A stretch of DNA of 64,000 bases from Polynucleobacter paneuropaeus (lineage in GTDB: Bacteria > Pseudomonadota > Gammaproteobacteria > Burkholderiales > Burkholderiaceae), in the NCBI RefSeq assembly GCF_003261235.1, contig NZ_CP030085.1, positions 973,454 through 1,037,453 of the forward strand. The letters are read 5' to 3'. Below the pieces are notes generated by a model. It was not told the origin of the DNA, searched no databases, and was given only the letters and a program-made list of their open reading frames with translations. Every line of letters starts with the position of its first letter. Position 1 is the stretch's first letter. Below, piece by piece: positions 9,547 to 18,665 of the stretch. A program made the translations under genes and the position numbers.

Positions 9547-10224
9547 TTAGGGGGATGACAGCTTCGCATCAGCTGCACGGACCGCTTGAATAAATTGGGT
9601 GATCAGTGCAGGATCTTTTACGCCCTTGCTGATTTCAACACCACTAGAGATGTCAACCGCGCAAGGATGCAGACGAGCAATCGCCTCGCCAACGTTGTGC
9701 GCATTCAATCCACCACTCAAAACGACCCGAGGCCCGTTTACGCTTAGCCATGTTTGCGGAATTCCTTGCCAATCAAAAGGGATGCCCCCTCCTCCATAAC
9801 CTTCAACTAAAGCATCGAGGAGAAAAGCATCTGCAGCTCGATATTGTAGAGAAAATTCGTCAAAAGCGAACTTAGGCCCGATTCTGGCGGCTTTGATCCA
9901 GGGTTGTCCTGCGGCAAATTGAGCGCATTCCGCTGCAGACTCATCCCCATGAAATTGCCAGAGGGTAATTGGGGCTGTTGACCGAATCTCATCTACCTGA
10001 GCTTGGGTCGGGTTTACAAGCAAAGCAACTGCGTCTACCCCGGCAGGTAAACGCTTTATGAGCTGAGCTACCGTTTTTGGAGTGACTGCTCTGGGGCTAG
10101 GTGGATAGAAGACAAAACCAACCGCATCTGCACCTGCTAGCACGGCTGCATCGACATCAGCCTCTGTCCGTAAACCACAGGTTTTGACCCTGGTATCGCC
10201 AGGAGTGAAATGAAGTAAGCCCAT
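9547..10224 (-). CDS. trpF: phosphoribosylanthranilate isomerase
   Basis: Third step of tryptophan synthesis, a (beta/alpha)8 barrel. It has 225 residues. VKTCGLRTEADV near the N-terminus carries the catalytic Cys, and AVDISSGVEISKGVKD at the C-terminus carries the catalytic Asp and phosphate-binding segment. GVFYPPSPRA-type residues (FVFYPPSPR) are also present. It lies between truA (27 bases upstream) and trpB, the usual betaproteobacterial arrangement. Confidence 0.95.
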   Translation of the reverse strand: MGLLHFTPGDTRVKTCGLRTEADVDAAVLAGADAVGFVFYPPSPRAVTPKTVAQLIKRLPAGVDAVALLVNPTQAQVDEIRSTAPITLWQFHGDESAAECAQFAAGQPWIKAARIGPKFAFDEFSLQYRAADAFLLDALVEGYGGGGIPFDWQGIPQTWLSVNGPRVVLSGGLNAHNVGEAIARLHPCAVDISSGVEISKGVKDPALITQFIQAVRAADAKLSSP

Positions 10225-10251
10225 AAATTGAATGATAAGCCCTGAAATAGC

Positions 10252-11085
10252 TTAATTCTGGAGGAGTTGGCTAGGAAGAAAAGAATTTTGCAGCCATGGG
10301 TCTGGGATCTCGAATTTCTCTGGATAAGCAATTTTGGCCAGATAAAGCCCATCGGGGGCGAAGGTCGGTGCCGCCAAACTGCGATTCTTTGCTACCAGGA
10401 CTTCTTGCATCCACTCAGGCCCTTGCTTGCCGACACCAATCATTAAGAAGCAGCCGATCAAATTGCGCACCATATGATGCAAAAAGGCATTGCCTCGGAT
10501 CCGGAAATATAGCCAAGGTTGCTCTGAAACGATATCGATCGAATACATCGTTTTGATTGGTGTTTTACTTTGGCATTCAGCAGACCGAAAGGAGCTGAAA
10601 TCATGTTCTCCAATTAAACACTCTGCCGCTTTTTTCATAGCAGGAATATCAAACCAGGTATCTGGAGGCAACATAAAGAAACCAGCCCGATTTGAAAGTA
10701 AAGGGGCTCTGCAAGAACTGGCATGTACTGCATAGATATACGTTCTTTCAAAGGCTGAAAATCGTGCACTGAATTCTTCTGAAACGGGTTTAGCCCAATT
10801 AATCACAATATCGGGTGGTAAAAATGCATTGATTCCCCTGACCCAAGACCAATCCGTGCGTTCTGTAGAGGTATCAAAGTGCACTACTTGACCTAGGGCA
10901 TGAACGCCGGTGTCGGTTCGGCCTGCAGTGATTGTTCTGACTGGATTATTGGCAACGCCCTCACTACCAATGAATGACTCAATGGCTTTTTCTAATTCTG
11001 CTTGAACCGATCGAATAGGCAAGGCTTGAGTTTGCCAACCAGAAAACTGGCTGCCCTCATATTGCAAACCCAGTGCAATTCTCAC
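10252..11085 (-). CDS. truA: tRNA pseudouridine(38-40) synthase
   Basis: Modifies U38-U40 in the tRNA anticodon arm. It has 277 residues. The catalytic Asp is D58 in AGRTDTGVHA. Other TruA marks are the start GLQYEGSQFSGWQ, LPPDI and GNAFLHHMVRN. The start codon is GTG at 11085; no ATG precedes the conserved N-terminal strand. It lies 9 bases after the FimV-like gene, so probably shares its transcript. Confidence 0.95.
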   Translation of the reverse strand: MRIALGLQYEGSQFSGWQTQALPIRSVQAELEKAIESFIGSEGVANNPVRTITAGRTDTGVHALGQVVHFDTSTERTDWSWVRGINAFLPPDIVINWAKPVSEEFSARFSAFERTYIYAVHASSCRAPLLSNRAGFFMLPPDTWFDIPAMKKAAECLIGEHDFSSFRSAECQSKTPIKTMYSIDIVSEQPWLYFRIRGNAFLHHMVRNLIGCFLMIGVGKQGPEWMQEVLVAKNRSLAAPTFAPDGLYLAKIAYPEKFEIPDPWLQNSFLPSQLLQN

Positions 11086-11094
11086 GAGATCACT

Positions 11095-12444
11095 CTAAGC
11101 GTTGCGTTGAGCAAGCTCAGCTAACAATCCCTGAGCTTCAATGGTAATTAAGGGATCAACAGAAGGGCTCATGAGCACAATCTCTTCTAGAGATCTTCGA
11201 GCTGCGGCATAGTCCTCAATCGTCAGATAAGCTCGAGCTAAGTTCAACTTAACCCGCAGTGTGTCAGCCAGAGCATTTGCTTGCACGTCTGCCTTGGCGG
11301 GCGCCTCTAGATCCAAGTTGATTCCTGCAAAAAGAGACTTTGCGCGATCAGGAACTGGCATATCTGTCCTAGTTTTAGCCTGAGTCGTATCGGAAGGAAC
11401 AGAGACTGTTTCAGACTTGCGAGCATTGCGGGCTAAAGCCCAAAGCATTAAGCCAGTCAACGCTATCAGACCTAATCCAATCAATGCGGGACCAAACCCA
11501 CCCAAGCCATAATTATTTTCAATTGATTTTTTACCTTTTGCTTGATCTACTAGCTTTTGTAGCTCGGCAATATTTTTTTCTAGTTCAGCAATCTTTGCAC
11601 GAGTTTGCTCTAAGACTTTTTCTTTAGCCACAAGCTCTTCTACATATGCTTTCTCTTGGGCATCACTTGCACTAGAACCAATTTTCAAGCGATCTTTATT
11701 AACTTCTTTACCGTTTAGATTCTTGCTATCGCTATTCTGTTTGGCGCTGGAATTGCTAACCTGATCTTGCTTGTTAGCTTGCCATTGAGCATTTGCCTGC
11801 GCAACAAATCGACTGGCCTCTGCTGGACTAATCGATCTCAAGAGCGCTTGACTCGGTTTATTAAGCTCCGCCCCCGCTGCAAGAACATTAATTGAGCCGC
11901 TAGCAAATGCATCTGGGTTGGCTTTAAACAAAGCCATCATGGTTTGATCTAGGCTAGCACCCTCTAAATAGGGGGCCATTTGAGCTGCAATTTCAGAGAG
12001 ATTTTGACCGGGTTTGACAATGATTTTTTGAGCATCACCGAGTAACAAGGTGTAGGCTTTACTCAGACTACCAGTTGACCAATTCAATTGGATCAGAAGA
12101 TCAACGAAAGGATCGTCACTGACAGGTATAGGGTCAACCGTTTCGACAAGAACCATTAAGTGTTCGTCTTTATTGCGATAGACCATCGATTGCATATTGA
12201 AATTCAATACCTTGCCGGATATTCCAAGACGAGCATAATCAGCAGCGCTGGGAACTTGAACCTTGAGACTCTCCAATAAATCCTGCTCTTGAGCAGATAT
12301 GCGAATAGGAATCTCAACGCGTAAGGGTTGCCCAACTTGAGATTGAATTTGAGGCGAACCTAATGAGATTGCACCAGCAACACAAGACCAGCTCAGCAAA
12401 AAACCACAAGCGAGCTGGGTAAAAACCCTTCTAGAAAATCGCAC
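11095..12444 (-). CDS. fimV: FimV-like peptidoglycan-binding protein (short form)
   Basis: Predicted polar/envelope protein of 449 residues. In order: signal peptide (about 1-25, ending CVAGA), FimV N-terminal domain (about 26-140), LysM-like segment starting IIVKPGQNL (about 148-205), Asn/Lys-rich linker, a coiled coil at about 265-305, one transmembrane helix at about 313-335, and a C-terminal TPR-like/FimV C-terminal region (about 385-449). It is much shorter than Pseudomonas FimV. The start is GTG with AAGGA six bases upstream. Lying between asd and truA is the conserved fimV site in Burkholderiales and Pseudomonas, which supports the name. Confidence 0.85.
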   Translation of the reverse strand: MRFSRRVFTQLACGFLLSWSCVAGAISLGSPQIQSQVGQPLRVEIPIRISAQEQDLLESLKVQVPSAADYARLGISGKVLNFNMQSMVYRNKDEHLMVLVETVDPIPVSDDPFVDLLIQLNWSTGSLSKAYTLLLGDAQKIIVKPGQNLSEIAAQMAPYLEGASLDQTMMALFKANPDAFASGSINVLAAGAELNKPSQALLRSISPAEASRFVAQANAQWQANKQDQVSNSSAKQNSDSKNLNGKEVNKDRLKIGSSASDAQEKAYVEELVAKEKVLEQTRAKIAELEKNIAELQKLVDQAKGKKSIENNYGLGGFGPALIGLGLIALTGLMLWALARNARKSETVSVPSDTTQAKTRTDMPVPDRAKSLFAGINLDLEAPAKADVQANALADTLRVKLNLARAYLTIEDYAAARRSLEEIVLMSPSVDPLITIEAQGLLAELAQRNA

Positions 12445-12453
12445 TGATGATCC

Positions 12454-13611
12454 TTAGTGATCTAACAGAATGCGCAGCATGCGACGCAAAGGTTCAGCAG
12501 CACCCCATAGCAGCTGGTCACCAACGGTGAAGGCACCTAAATACTCAGGACCCATTGCCAATTTATGTAATCGTCCAATTGGTACAGTCAGGGTTCCGCT
12601 GATGGCAGCTGGAGATAGTTCGCGTTCAGTAGTCTCGCGATCATTGGGCACTACCTTGACCCACTGATTATCGTTGGCCAAAATACGCTCAATTTCTGTG
12701 AGCGGAATATCCTTTTTCAGCTTGACTGTTAAGCCTTGTGAGTGGCAACGCATTGCACCTACACGAACACAGAGGCCATCAATAGGAATGCTACCAGGCG
12801 AACGAAAAGCGGGTTTACCCAAGATCTTATTGAACTCTGCACCGCCCTTCCACTCTTCTTTAGTCTGTCCATTTTCAACTGGTACATCAATCCATGGAAT
12901 CAAACTACCAGCTAGGGCAGTATTACGGAAGTTCTGTTTAGGAAAATCAGCTGAGCGTAATGTGGCGGTGACCTTGCGATCAATATCCAAAATCCAGGAA
13001 CTAGGATCAGCAAGCTCGGTGGCCACGCTGTCACGTAATGCACCCATTTGCAGTAATAATTCACGCATATTCTGAGCGCCAGCACCCGATGCAGCCTGGT
13101 AGGTCATGGCACTAATCCACTCGACTAAATCGGCTTTAACCAAGCCGCCCATTGCCATCATCATTAAGCTAACAGTACAGTTACTGCCAATCCAATTTTT
13201 ACCACCAGCGGCTAAGGCGCGATCAATCACAGGACGATTGACAGGATCCAAAATTAAGACCGCATCGTCTTTCATGCGCAAAGCACTGGCAGCATCAATC
13301 CAGTGGCCTTGCCAACCGGAAGCTCGTAATTTAGGAAAGATGGCATTGGTATAGTCGCCACCCTGACAAGTCAAAATAATGTCGCAACGAGCAAGTGCAG
13401 CAATGTCATTAGCGTCTTGCAAAGTAGCTTCAGACTGAGTAACTTTTTGACCATTTAAAGCTGGCACCTCGCCACCGACTTGGCTGGTACTAAAAAATAC
13501 TGGCTCAATCAGATCAAAATCTTTCTCAGCCAGCATTCTTTCCATCAAAACGCTGCCAACCATGCCGCGCCATCCGACAAGTCCAACTACTGGTGTATTT
13601 TGATTTCCCAT
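12454..13611 (-). CDS. asd: aspartate-semialdehyde dehydrogenase
   Basis: NADPH-dependent reduction of aspartyl phosphate on the way to lysine, threonine, methionine and diaminopimelate. It has 385 residues, the long Gram-negative type. The nucleotide-binding start GLVGWRGMVGSVL (residues 10-22) and catalytic Cys145 in GSNCTVSLM are visible, along with the substrate-binding VRVGAMRCHSQ. It lies 33 bases after leuB and 9 before the FimV-like gene, the typical leuB-asd-fimV order. Confidence 0.96.
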   Translation of the reverse strand: MGNQNTPVVGLVGWRGMVGSVLMERMLAEKDFDLIEPVFFSTSQVGGEVPALNGQKVTQSEATLQDANDIAALARCDIILTCQGGDYTNAIFPKLRASGWQGHWIDAASALRMKDDAVLILDPVNRPVIDRALAAGGKNWIGSNCTVSLMMMAMGGLVKADLVEWISAMTYQAASGAGAQNMRELLLQMGALRDSVATELADPSSWILDIDRKVTATLRSADFPKQNFRNTALAGSLIPWIDVPVENGQTKEEWKGGAEFNKILGKPAFRSPGSIPIDGLCVRVGAMRCHSQGLTVKLKKDIPLTEIERILANDNQWVKVVPNDRETTERELSPAAISGTLTVPIGRLHKLAMGPEYLGAFTVGDQLLWGAAEPLRRMLRILLDH

Positions 13612-13644
13612 ATAGGCTACTAATGTATTAAGTGATTGATAAAG

Positions 13645-14715
13645 TTAAGGAAGAGCTGCAACGACAGCGTCACCCATTTGTTTGGTAGAAACTTTAGTGC
13701 TTCCTGCAGTGTAAATATCAGCTGTTCGCAGACCTTGCGACAAGACTTTTTGCACTGCTGCTTCAATCGTATCTGCCTGCTCAGGAATACCCAATGAATA
13801 GCGCAGCATCATTGCCGCTGAAAGAATGGTTGCCAAGGGATTGGCGATGCCTTTACCAGCAATATCAGGCGCAGATCCGTGGCTAGGTTCATATAGCCCT
13901 TTATTGTTTTTATCTAAAGAGGCTGATGGCAGCATACCAATAGAGCCAGTCAACATGGCTGCCTCATCTGACAGAATGTCGCCAAAAAGATTGCCAGTGA
14001 CGACCACATCGAATGCTTTTGGTGCTTTAACCAACTGCATCGCCGCATTATCGACATACATATGGGTAAGCTCCACATCCGGATACCCTTTTGCAATCCG
14101 AGTCATCACTTCACGCCACAGCTGTGAAGTTTCCAGAACATTGGCTTTATCTACGCTACAAACTTTTTTACTGCGCTTCCGTGCCGCCTCAAACGCAACC
14201 CTAGCAATGCGCTCTACCTCAGGTTCGCTGTAATGCATGGTGTCAAAGCCTTCACGCGCACCCTTAAACAAAGGTAGTTCCGAAGTCCGAATGCCGCGGG
14301 GCTGTCCAAAATAAATATCGCCGTTCAGTTCTCGTACGATCAAAATGTCTAAGCCACCAACAATCTCCGCTTTTAAGCTAGATGCGGCAGTGAGTTCTGC
14401 GTAGCAAATCGCTGGACGAAAGTTGGCAAAGAGTTCTAAATGTTTACGCAAACCCAGAATTGCTTGCTCAGGACGAAGTTCTCGCGCCAGAGTGTCATAT
14501 TTCCAGTCACCAACCGCACCAAACAAAATGGCATCAGCCTGTTTTGCTAACTCTAAGGTGGCAGGAGGCAATGGATGACCGTGCAAGTCATAAGCTGCTC
14601 CACCGACAGGGGCTTCCTCAAGTATTAACTGAGGAACTAAGGCGTTGAGAACCTTTACGGCTTCAGCAACGATTTCCGAGCCGATACCATCGCCCGGGAG
14701 GACTGCAATTTTCAT
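13645..14715 (-). CDS. leuB: 3-isopropylmalate dehydrogenase
   Basis: Oxidative decarboxylation of 3-isopropylmalate in leucine synthesis. It has 356 residues. The N-terminus MKIAVLPGDGIG, the substrate-binding arginines in LRKHLELFANFRP (about 90-102), the conserved tyrosine in GDIYFGQPRG and the cofactor segment EPSHGSAPDIAGKGIANP fit LeuB rather than isocitrate dehydrogenase. It lies 23 bases after leuD. Confidence 0.96.
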   Translation of the reverse strand: MKIAVLPGDGIGSEIVAEAVKVLNALVPQLILEEAPVGGAAYDLHGHPLPPATLELAKQADAILFGAVGDWKYDTLARELRPEQAILGLRKHLELFANFRPAICYAELTAASSLKAEIVGGLDILIVRELNGDIYFGQPRGIRTSELPLFKGAREGFDTMHYSEPEVERIARVAFEAARKRSKKVCSVDKANVLETSQLWREVMTRIAKGYPDVELTHMYVDNAAMQLVKAPKAFDVVVTGNLFGDILSDEAAMLTGSIGMLPSASLDKNNKGLYEPSHGSAPDIAGKGIANPLATILSAAMMLRYSLGIPEQADTIEAAVQKVLSQGLRTADIYTAGSTKVSTKQMGDAVVAALP

Positions 14716-14738
14716 GAAAGGCCTTTAACTCTATAAAA

Positions 14739-15386
14739 CTACGGCAGTTGGGTTGCAAGCCAAGGCATCTTGAGGATGCGCTCAGCTTCATAAGCCTTGA
14801 TTTTATCTGCATGGCGCAGGGTTAGCCCAATATCGTCCAAACCATTGAGGAGGCAGTACTTTCTAAAGGGAGCTACTTCAAAGGCATAGCTAGCGCCGCC
14901 AGGAAGGATGACCTGCTGGCTTTCCAGATCAATTGTGAGCTGGTACCCATTAAAAGCCTGGGTTTCGTTAAACAAATGATCAACCTGAATTTCTGAGAGC
15001 ACGATCGGTAGCAGGCCGTTTTTGAAGCAGTTGTTATAAAAAATGTCAGCAAAGCTGGGGGCGATGATGGCTCTGAAGCCAAATTGAGATAAAGCCCAGG
15101 GTGCATGCTCACGCGAGCTGCCACAGCCAAAATTCTTACGAGCTAATAAAATTCCAGCGCCTTTATAGCGAGGCTGGTTCAAAACGAAGTCTGGATTGAT
15201 TGGGCGGTTAGTGCAGTCTTGTCCTGGTTCGCCGTGATCAAGATAACGCCACTCATCGAATAAGTTCTGACCAAAACCGGTTTTCTTGATCGACTTCAGA
15301 AATTGCTTCGGAATGATCGCATCGGTATCCACATTCTCCCGATTGAGGGGTGCAACCAAACCTTGATATACCGTAAATTTATCCAT
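14739..15386 (-). CDS. leuD: 3-isopropylmalate dehydratase small subunit
   Basis: Small subunit of isopropylmalate isomerase, partner of LeuC. It has 215 residues. NVDTDAIIPKQFLKSI near the N-terminus and NFGCGSSREHAPWAL (about 84-98) are the family motifs. It is separated from leuC by the small entericidin-like gene, whose stop is 2 bases before the leuD ATG. Confidence 0.96.
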   Translation of the reverse strand: MDKFTVYQGLVAPLNRENVDTDAIIPKQFLKSIKKTGFGQNLFDEWRYLDHGEPGQDCTNRPINPDFVLNQPRYKGAGILLARKNFGCGSSREHAPWALSQFGFRAIIAPSFADIFYNNCFKNGLLPIVLSEIQVDHLFNETQAFNGYQLTIDLESQQVILPGGASYAFEVAPFRKYCLLNGLDDIGLTLRHADKIKAYEAERILKMPWLATQLP

Positions 15387-15388
15387 GA

Positions 15389-15586
15389 TTATTTCACCGG
15401 GGTCACAATAACATCTTTCCCTTTGGTTTGGGAAGCGTTGTTAGTGGAAGATTTTGAGTCCATCGAAGTACCCATATTCTGCAAATCTTTACCAACACCC
15501 TCCATGGTGTTAGCACAAGCAGCCAAGGCCATACCAAAAAGACCGACAATCATTAGTCTAGTAATTAGTGAGGTTTTACGCATCAT
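15389..15586 (-). CDS. entericidin-like small lipoprotein
   Basis: Small secreted lipoprotein of 65 residues with the chosen start (ATG at 15586). A basic N-terminus and a hydrophobic stretch lead to a lipobox GMALAACAN with the modifiable Cys, then NTMEGVGKDLQNMG, which matches the EcnA/EcnB entericidin pattern. A TTG at 15598, overlapping the leuC stop, would add four residues, but the two tandem ATGs at 15586/15583 give a normal signal peptide. It is inserted exactly between the two subunits of isopropylmalate isomerase. EcnB-type proteins have been described as toxic lipoproteins; a role here is unknown. Confidence 0.8.
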   Translation of the reverse strand: MMRKTSLITRLMIVGLFGMALAACANTMEGVGKDLQNMGTSMDSKSSTNNASQTKGKDVIVTPVK

Positions 15587-15594
15587 ATTCAAGC

Positions 15595-17004
15595 TCAAGA
15601 GATTTTCCGAATATCCACAAAGTGGCCTTCAATCGCTGCGGCTGCAGCCATCGCTGGACTGACTAGGTGCGTTCTGCCGCCATTGCCTTGTCGTCCTTCA
15701 AAGTTCCGGTTTGATGTCGATGCGCAACGCTCGCCTGGTTCGAGACGATCAGCATTCATAGCAAGGCACATCGAGCAACCGGGTTCACGCCATTCAAAGC
15801 CAGCAGCTTTAAATACGCGATCAAGGCCTTCGCGCTCTGCTTGGGCTTTTACTAAGCCAGATCCTGGGACAACTAGGGCCAACTTAATATTAGGTGCGAT
15901 CTTTTTACCAATACGATCAACTATTTTCGCTGCTGCACGTAAGTCCTCAATGCGGCTATTGGTGCAAGATCCAATAAAGACTTTATCTACTGTGATGTTG
16001 CTTAGCGGTGTGTTAGGAGTCAAGTTCATGTACTGCAATGCGCGTTCCATGGCATCACGCTTGTTGGGATCGCGTTCTTTTTCTGGATCAGGTACACGAT
16101 CGCTAATTGGCAGAACCATCTCTGGAGAAGTACCCCAGGTTACTTGTGGGGCGATCTCTTCTGCACGTAATTCAACAACTGCATCAAACTTTGCACCTGG
16201 ATCAGAGTGCAAAGTACGCCAATACTGCATGGCATGCCGCAAAGCATCGCCTTTAGGTGCATAGGGGCGGCCTTGAAGGTATTCAATAGTGGTCTCATCC
16301 ACAGCAACCAAACCTGCACGTGCACCAGCTTCAATTGCCATGTTGCAGATCGTCATGCGCCCTTCCATCGATAAATTGCGGATAGCTTCACCTGCGAACT
16401 CAATGGTGTAGCCAGTCCCACCAGCAGTACCGATTCTACCGATGACTGCGAGAACAATATCTTTTGCGGTGCTACCGGGTTGCAAGCGTCCATCAACACG
16501 AACCAACATATTCTTGCTCTTCTTCATCAGCAAAGTTTGCGTCGCTAAGACATGCTCAACCTCAGAAGTGCCGATACCAAATGCCAAAGCGCCGAATGCG
16601 CCATGAGTACTTGTATGGGAATCACCGCACACCACGGTCATACCTGGCAAGGTTGCACCCTGTTCCGGACCGATCACATGAACGATTCCTTGGCGGGTGT
16701 CATTCATCTTGTATTGCGTAATGCCAAAGGCATCGCAGTTTTGATCAAGGGTATCAACCTGCAATTTAGAAATCGGGTCAGCAATGCCTTCAGACCGATC
16801 CGTCGTAGGGACGTTATGATCAGAAACTGCAAGATTGGCAGAAATACGCCAAACAGGTCTCCCAGCTAAATTCAAGCCTTCAAATGCTTGAGGGCTAGTG
16901 ACTTCATGCAATAACTGACGATCGATATAGATTGTTGCCGTGCCATCCTCTTCCGAGTAAATGACATGGTCATCCCATAATTTGTCGTAAAGCGTCCGTG
17001 ACAT
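15595..17004 (-). CDS. leuC: 3-isopropylmalate dehydratase large subunit
   Basis: Aconitase-like 4Fe-4S large subunit of the leucine-pathway isomerase, 469 residues. GDSHTSTHGAFGALAFGIG (about 131-149) and the cluster Cys residues in FIGSCTNSR and GCSMCLAMN are visible. The ribosome-binding site AAGGA overlaps the gltA stop and lies five bases before the ATG, so translation is probably linked to gltA only 7 bases upstream. No terminator is visible between gltA and leuC. Confidence 0.97.
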   Translation of the reverse strand: MSRTLYDKLWDDHVIYSEEDGTATIYIDRQLLHEVTSPQAFEGLNLAGRPVWRISANLAVSDHNVPTTDRSEGIADPISKLQVDTLDQNCDAFGITQYKMNDTRQGIVHVIGPEQGATLPGMTVVCGDSHTSTHGAFGALAFGIGTSEVEHVLATQTLLMKKSKNMLVRVDGRLQPGSTAKDIVLAVIGRIGTAGGTGYTIEFAGEAIRNLSMEGRMTICNMAIEAGARAGLVAVDETTIEYLQGRPYAPKGDALRHAMQYWRTLHSDPGAKFDAVVELRAEEIAPQVTWGTSPEMVLPISDRVPDPEKERDPNKRDAMERALQYMNLTPNTPLSNITVDKVFIGSCTNSRIEDLRAAAKIVDRIGKKIAPNIKLALVVPGSGLVKAQAEREGLDRVFKAAGFEWREPGCSMCLAMNADRLEPGERCASTSNRNFEGRQGNGGRTHLVSPAMAAAAAIEGHFVDIRKIS

Positions 17005-17011
17005 AAATTCC

Positions 17012-18325
17012 TTATTTACGCTCAGCTATCAATGGTACTTTGCGTGAAGTTTCACCGGTATACAGTTGACGTGGACGGCCAATCTTGTACTCAGGATCGG
17101 TAATCATCTCTTCCCACTGCGCAATCCAACCCACTGTTCTTGCTAATGCAAAGATACAGGTAAACATTTCAGTTGGAATGCCTAATGCGCGCTGAACAAT
17201 GCCTGAGTAGAAGTCTACGTTTGGATAGAGTTTGCGGCTAACAAAATACTCATCTTCTAAAGCAATCTTTTCTAGTGTCATCGCCAACTTGAATAATGGA
17301 TCATCCTCAAGTCCCAACTCTTTCAAGACCTCGTAGCAGGTTTCACGCATCAGTTTTGCACGTGGATCAAAGTTCTTATAGACGCGATGACCAAAGCCCA
17401 TCAAACGAACGCTGGAGTTCTTGTCTTTAACTTGGGCAATAAACTCACCAATTTTCTCAACCCCACCATTGGCTTGAATCTCGTTGAGCATTTGTAAGCA
17501 AGCTTCGTTTGCACCGCCGTGAGCTGGGCCCCATAAGCAAGCAATACCAGCAGAAATAGCAGCAAAAGGATTTGTACCTGACGAGCCACACAAACGCACC
17601 GTTGAAGTTGAGGCATTTTGCTCGTGATCAGCATGCAAAATGAAGATGCGATCTAAAGCACGAACCAATACTGGATTCACTTTGTACTCCTCGCAAGGAG
17701 TAGCAAACATCATCCGCATAAAGTTGGCGGTGTAAGACAAATTATTATCAGGATAGATAAAGGGTTGGCCAACGGAGTACTTATAGGCCATAGCAACCAA
17801 AGTAGGCATTTTGGCAATCAGACGAATCTGTGCAATTTGGCGAGCCTTAGGATCGGTGTAGTCAATCTGGTCATGATAGAAAGCGGCCATCGCACCAACC
17901 AAGCCGGTTAAGACTGCCATTGGATGCGCATCGCGACGGAAACCGCGCAAGAAAAATTGCATCTGCTCATGCACCATCGTGTGATGCATGATCATTTCTT
18001 TGAAATCAGAATCTTGTTTTTTGTTTGGCAGGTTGCCATTAATCAAGAGATAGCAAACTTCCAAGAAGTCACATTTGCCCGCTAAATCTTCAATGGGGTA
18101 GCCGCGATACAGGAGTTCGCCTTTGTCACCATCAATATAGGTGATCTTGCTGTTACATGAAGCAGTAGATAAGAAGCCTGAGTCATAAGTGAACTTGCCA
18201 GTTTGACCGTAAAGTTTACGGATATCGATGACATCTGGGCCAACGCTGCCTTGATAGATTGGCAAATCAATGTCTGGCGAACCATCTGAAAACGATAGCT
18301 TTGCTTTAATATTCGATTCATTCAT
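17012..18325 (-). CDS. gltA: citrate synthase (type II)
   Basis: Condenses acetyl-CoA with oxaloacetate. It has 437 residues, the length of the hexameric Gram-negative type. Catalytic motifs are the histidines in LHADHEQNAST and WGPAHGGANEA and the aspartate region in GIVQRALGIP. The N-terminal beta domain typical of E. coli GltA is present. AGAGG lies 7 bases upstream of the ATG. It is 66 bases after sdhE, the largest gap inside this run other than that around metZ, so a local promoter is possible. Confidence 0.97.
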   Translation of the reverse strand: MNESNIKAKLSFSDGSPDIDLPIYQGSVGPDVIDIRKLYGQTGKFTYDSGFLSTASCNSKITYIDGDKGELLYRGYPIEDLAGKCDFLEVCYLLINGNLPNKKQDSDFKEMIMHHTMVHEQMQFFLRGFRRDAHPMAVLTGLVGAMAAFYHDQIDYTDPKARQIAQIRLIAKMPTLVAMAYKYSVGQPFIYPDNNLSYTANFMRMMFATPCEEYKVNPVLVRALDRIFILHADHEQNASTSTVRLCGSSGTNPFAAISAGIACLWGPAHGGANEACLQMLNEIQANGGVEKIGEFIAQVKDKNSSVRLMGFGHRVYKNFDPRAKLMRETCYEVLKELGLEDDPLFKLAMTLEKIALEDEYFVSRKLYPNVDFYSGIVQRALGIPTEMFTCIFALARTVGWIAQWEEMITDPEYKIGRPRQLYTGETSRKVPLIAERK

Positions 18326-18391
18326 GTCTAGCCTCTAATCTTTCAATCTTTAGTGATTCAAAATTCTGAAGTACAACCCAAATAGTAAAAC

Positions 18392-18661
18392 TTATTTAGC
18401 TCTCAACTGCACCATCAACTTCTTATATACAGGAGAGACTGAAATCTCCTTCAACACCGCTAGTTCTTCTTTGCGACCCAGCAACAAGTCCATCAAATCA
18501 TTGTCATCTAATGCTAGTAACTGCTTTAATACTTGACCATCTTCTACGCTGAGATCTGCAGCATGACGATCAAAAAATCGTTGCAGAATTAAGTCGTTTT
18601 CCAACAACCCTCTTCGGGCATCACTCTTTAAACGATACAGCTCCGCATTACTCAAGTTCAT
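18392..18661 (-). CDS. sdhE: FAD assembly factor SdhE
   Basis: Small protein of 89 residues of the SdhE/YgfY/DUF339 family, which promotes covalent flavinylation of SdhA. The key motif appears as RRGLLENDL (residues 16-24), corresponding to the RGxxE signature. It lies 4 bases after sdhB and before gltA, the usual betaproteobacterial place, which fits a role in succinate dehydrogenase maturation. Confidence 0.93.
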   Translation of the reverse strand: MNLSNAELYRLKSDARRGLLENDLILQRFFDRHAADLSVEDGQVLKQLLALDDNDLMDLLLGRKEELAVLKEISVSPVYKKLMVQLRAK

Positions 18662-18665
18662 GAGC

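Noticed and set aside
15683..16264. 193-codon plus-strand frame inside leuC
   Set aside because: Shadow of the leuC coding sequence; low-complexity Arg/Ser-rich translation with no domain.
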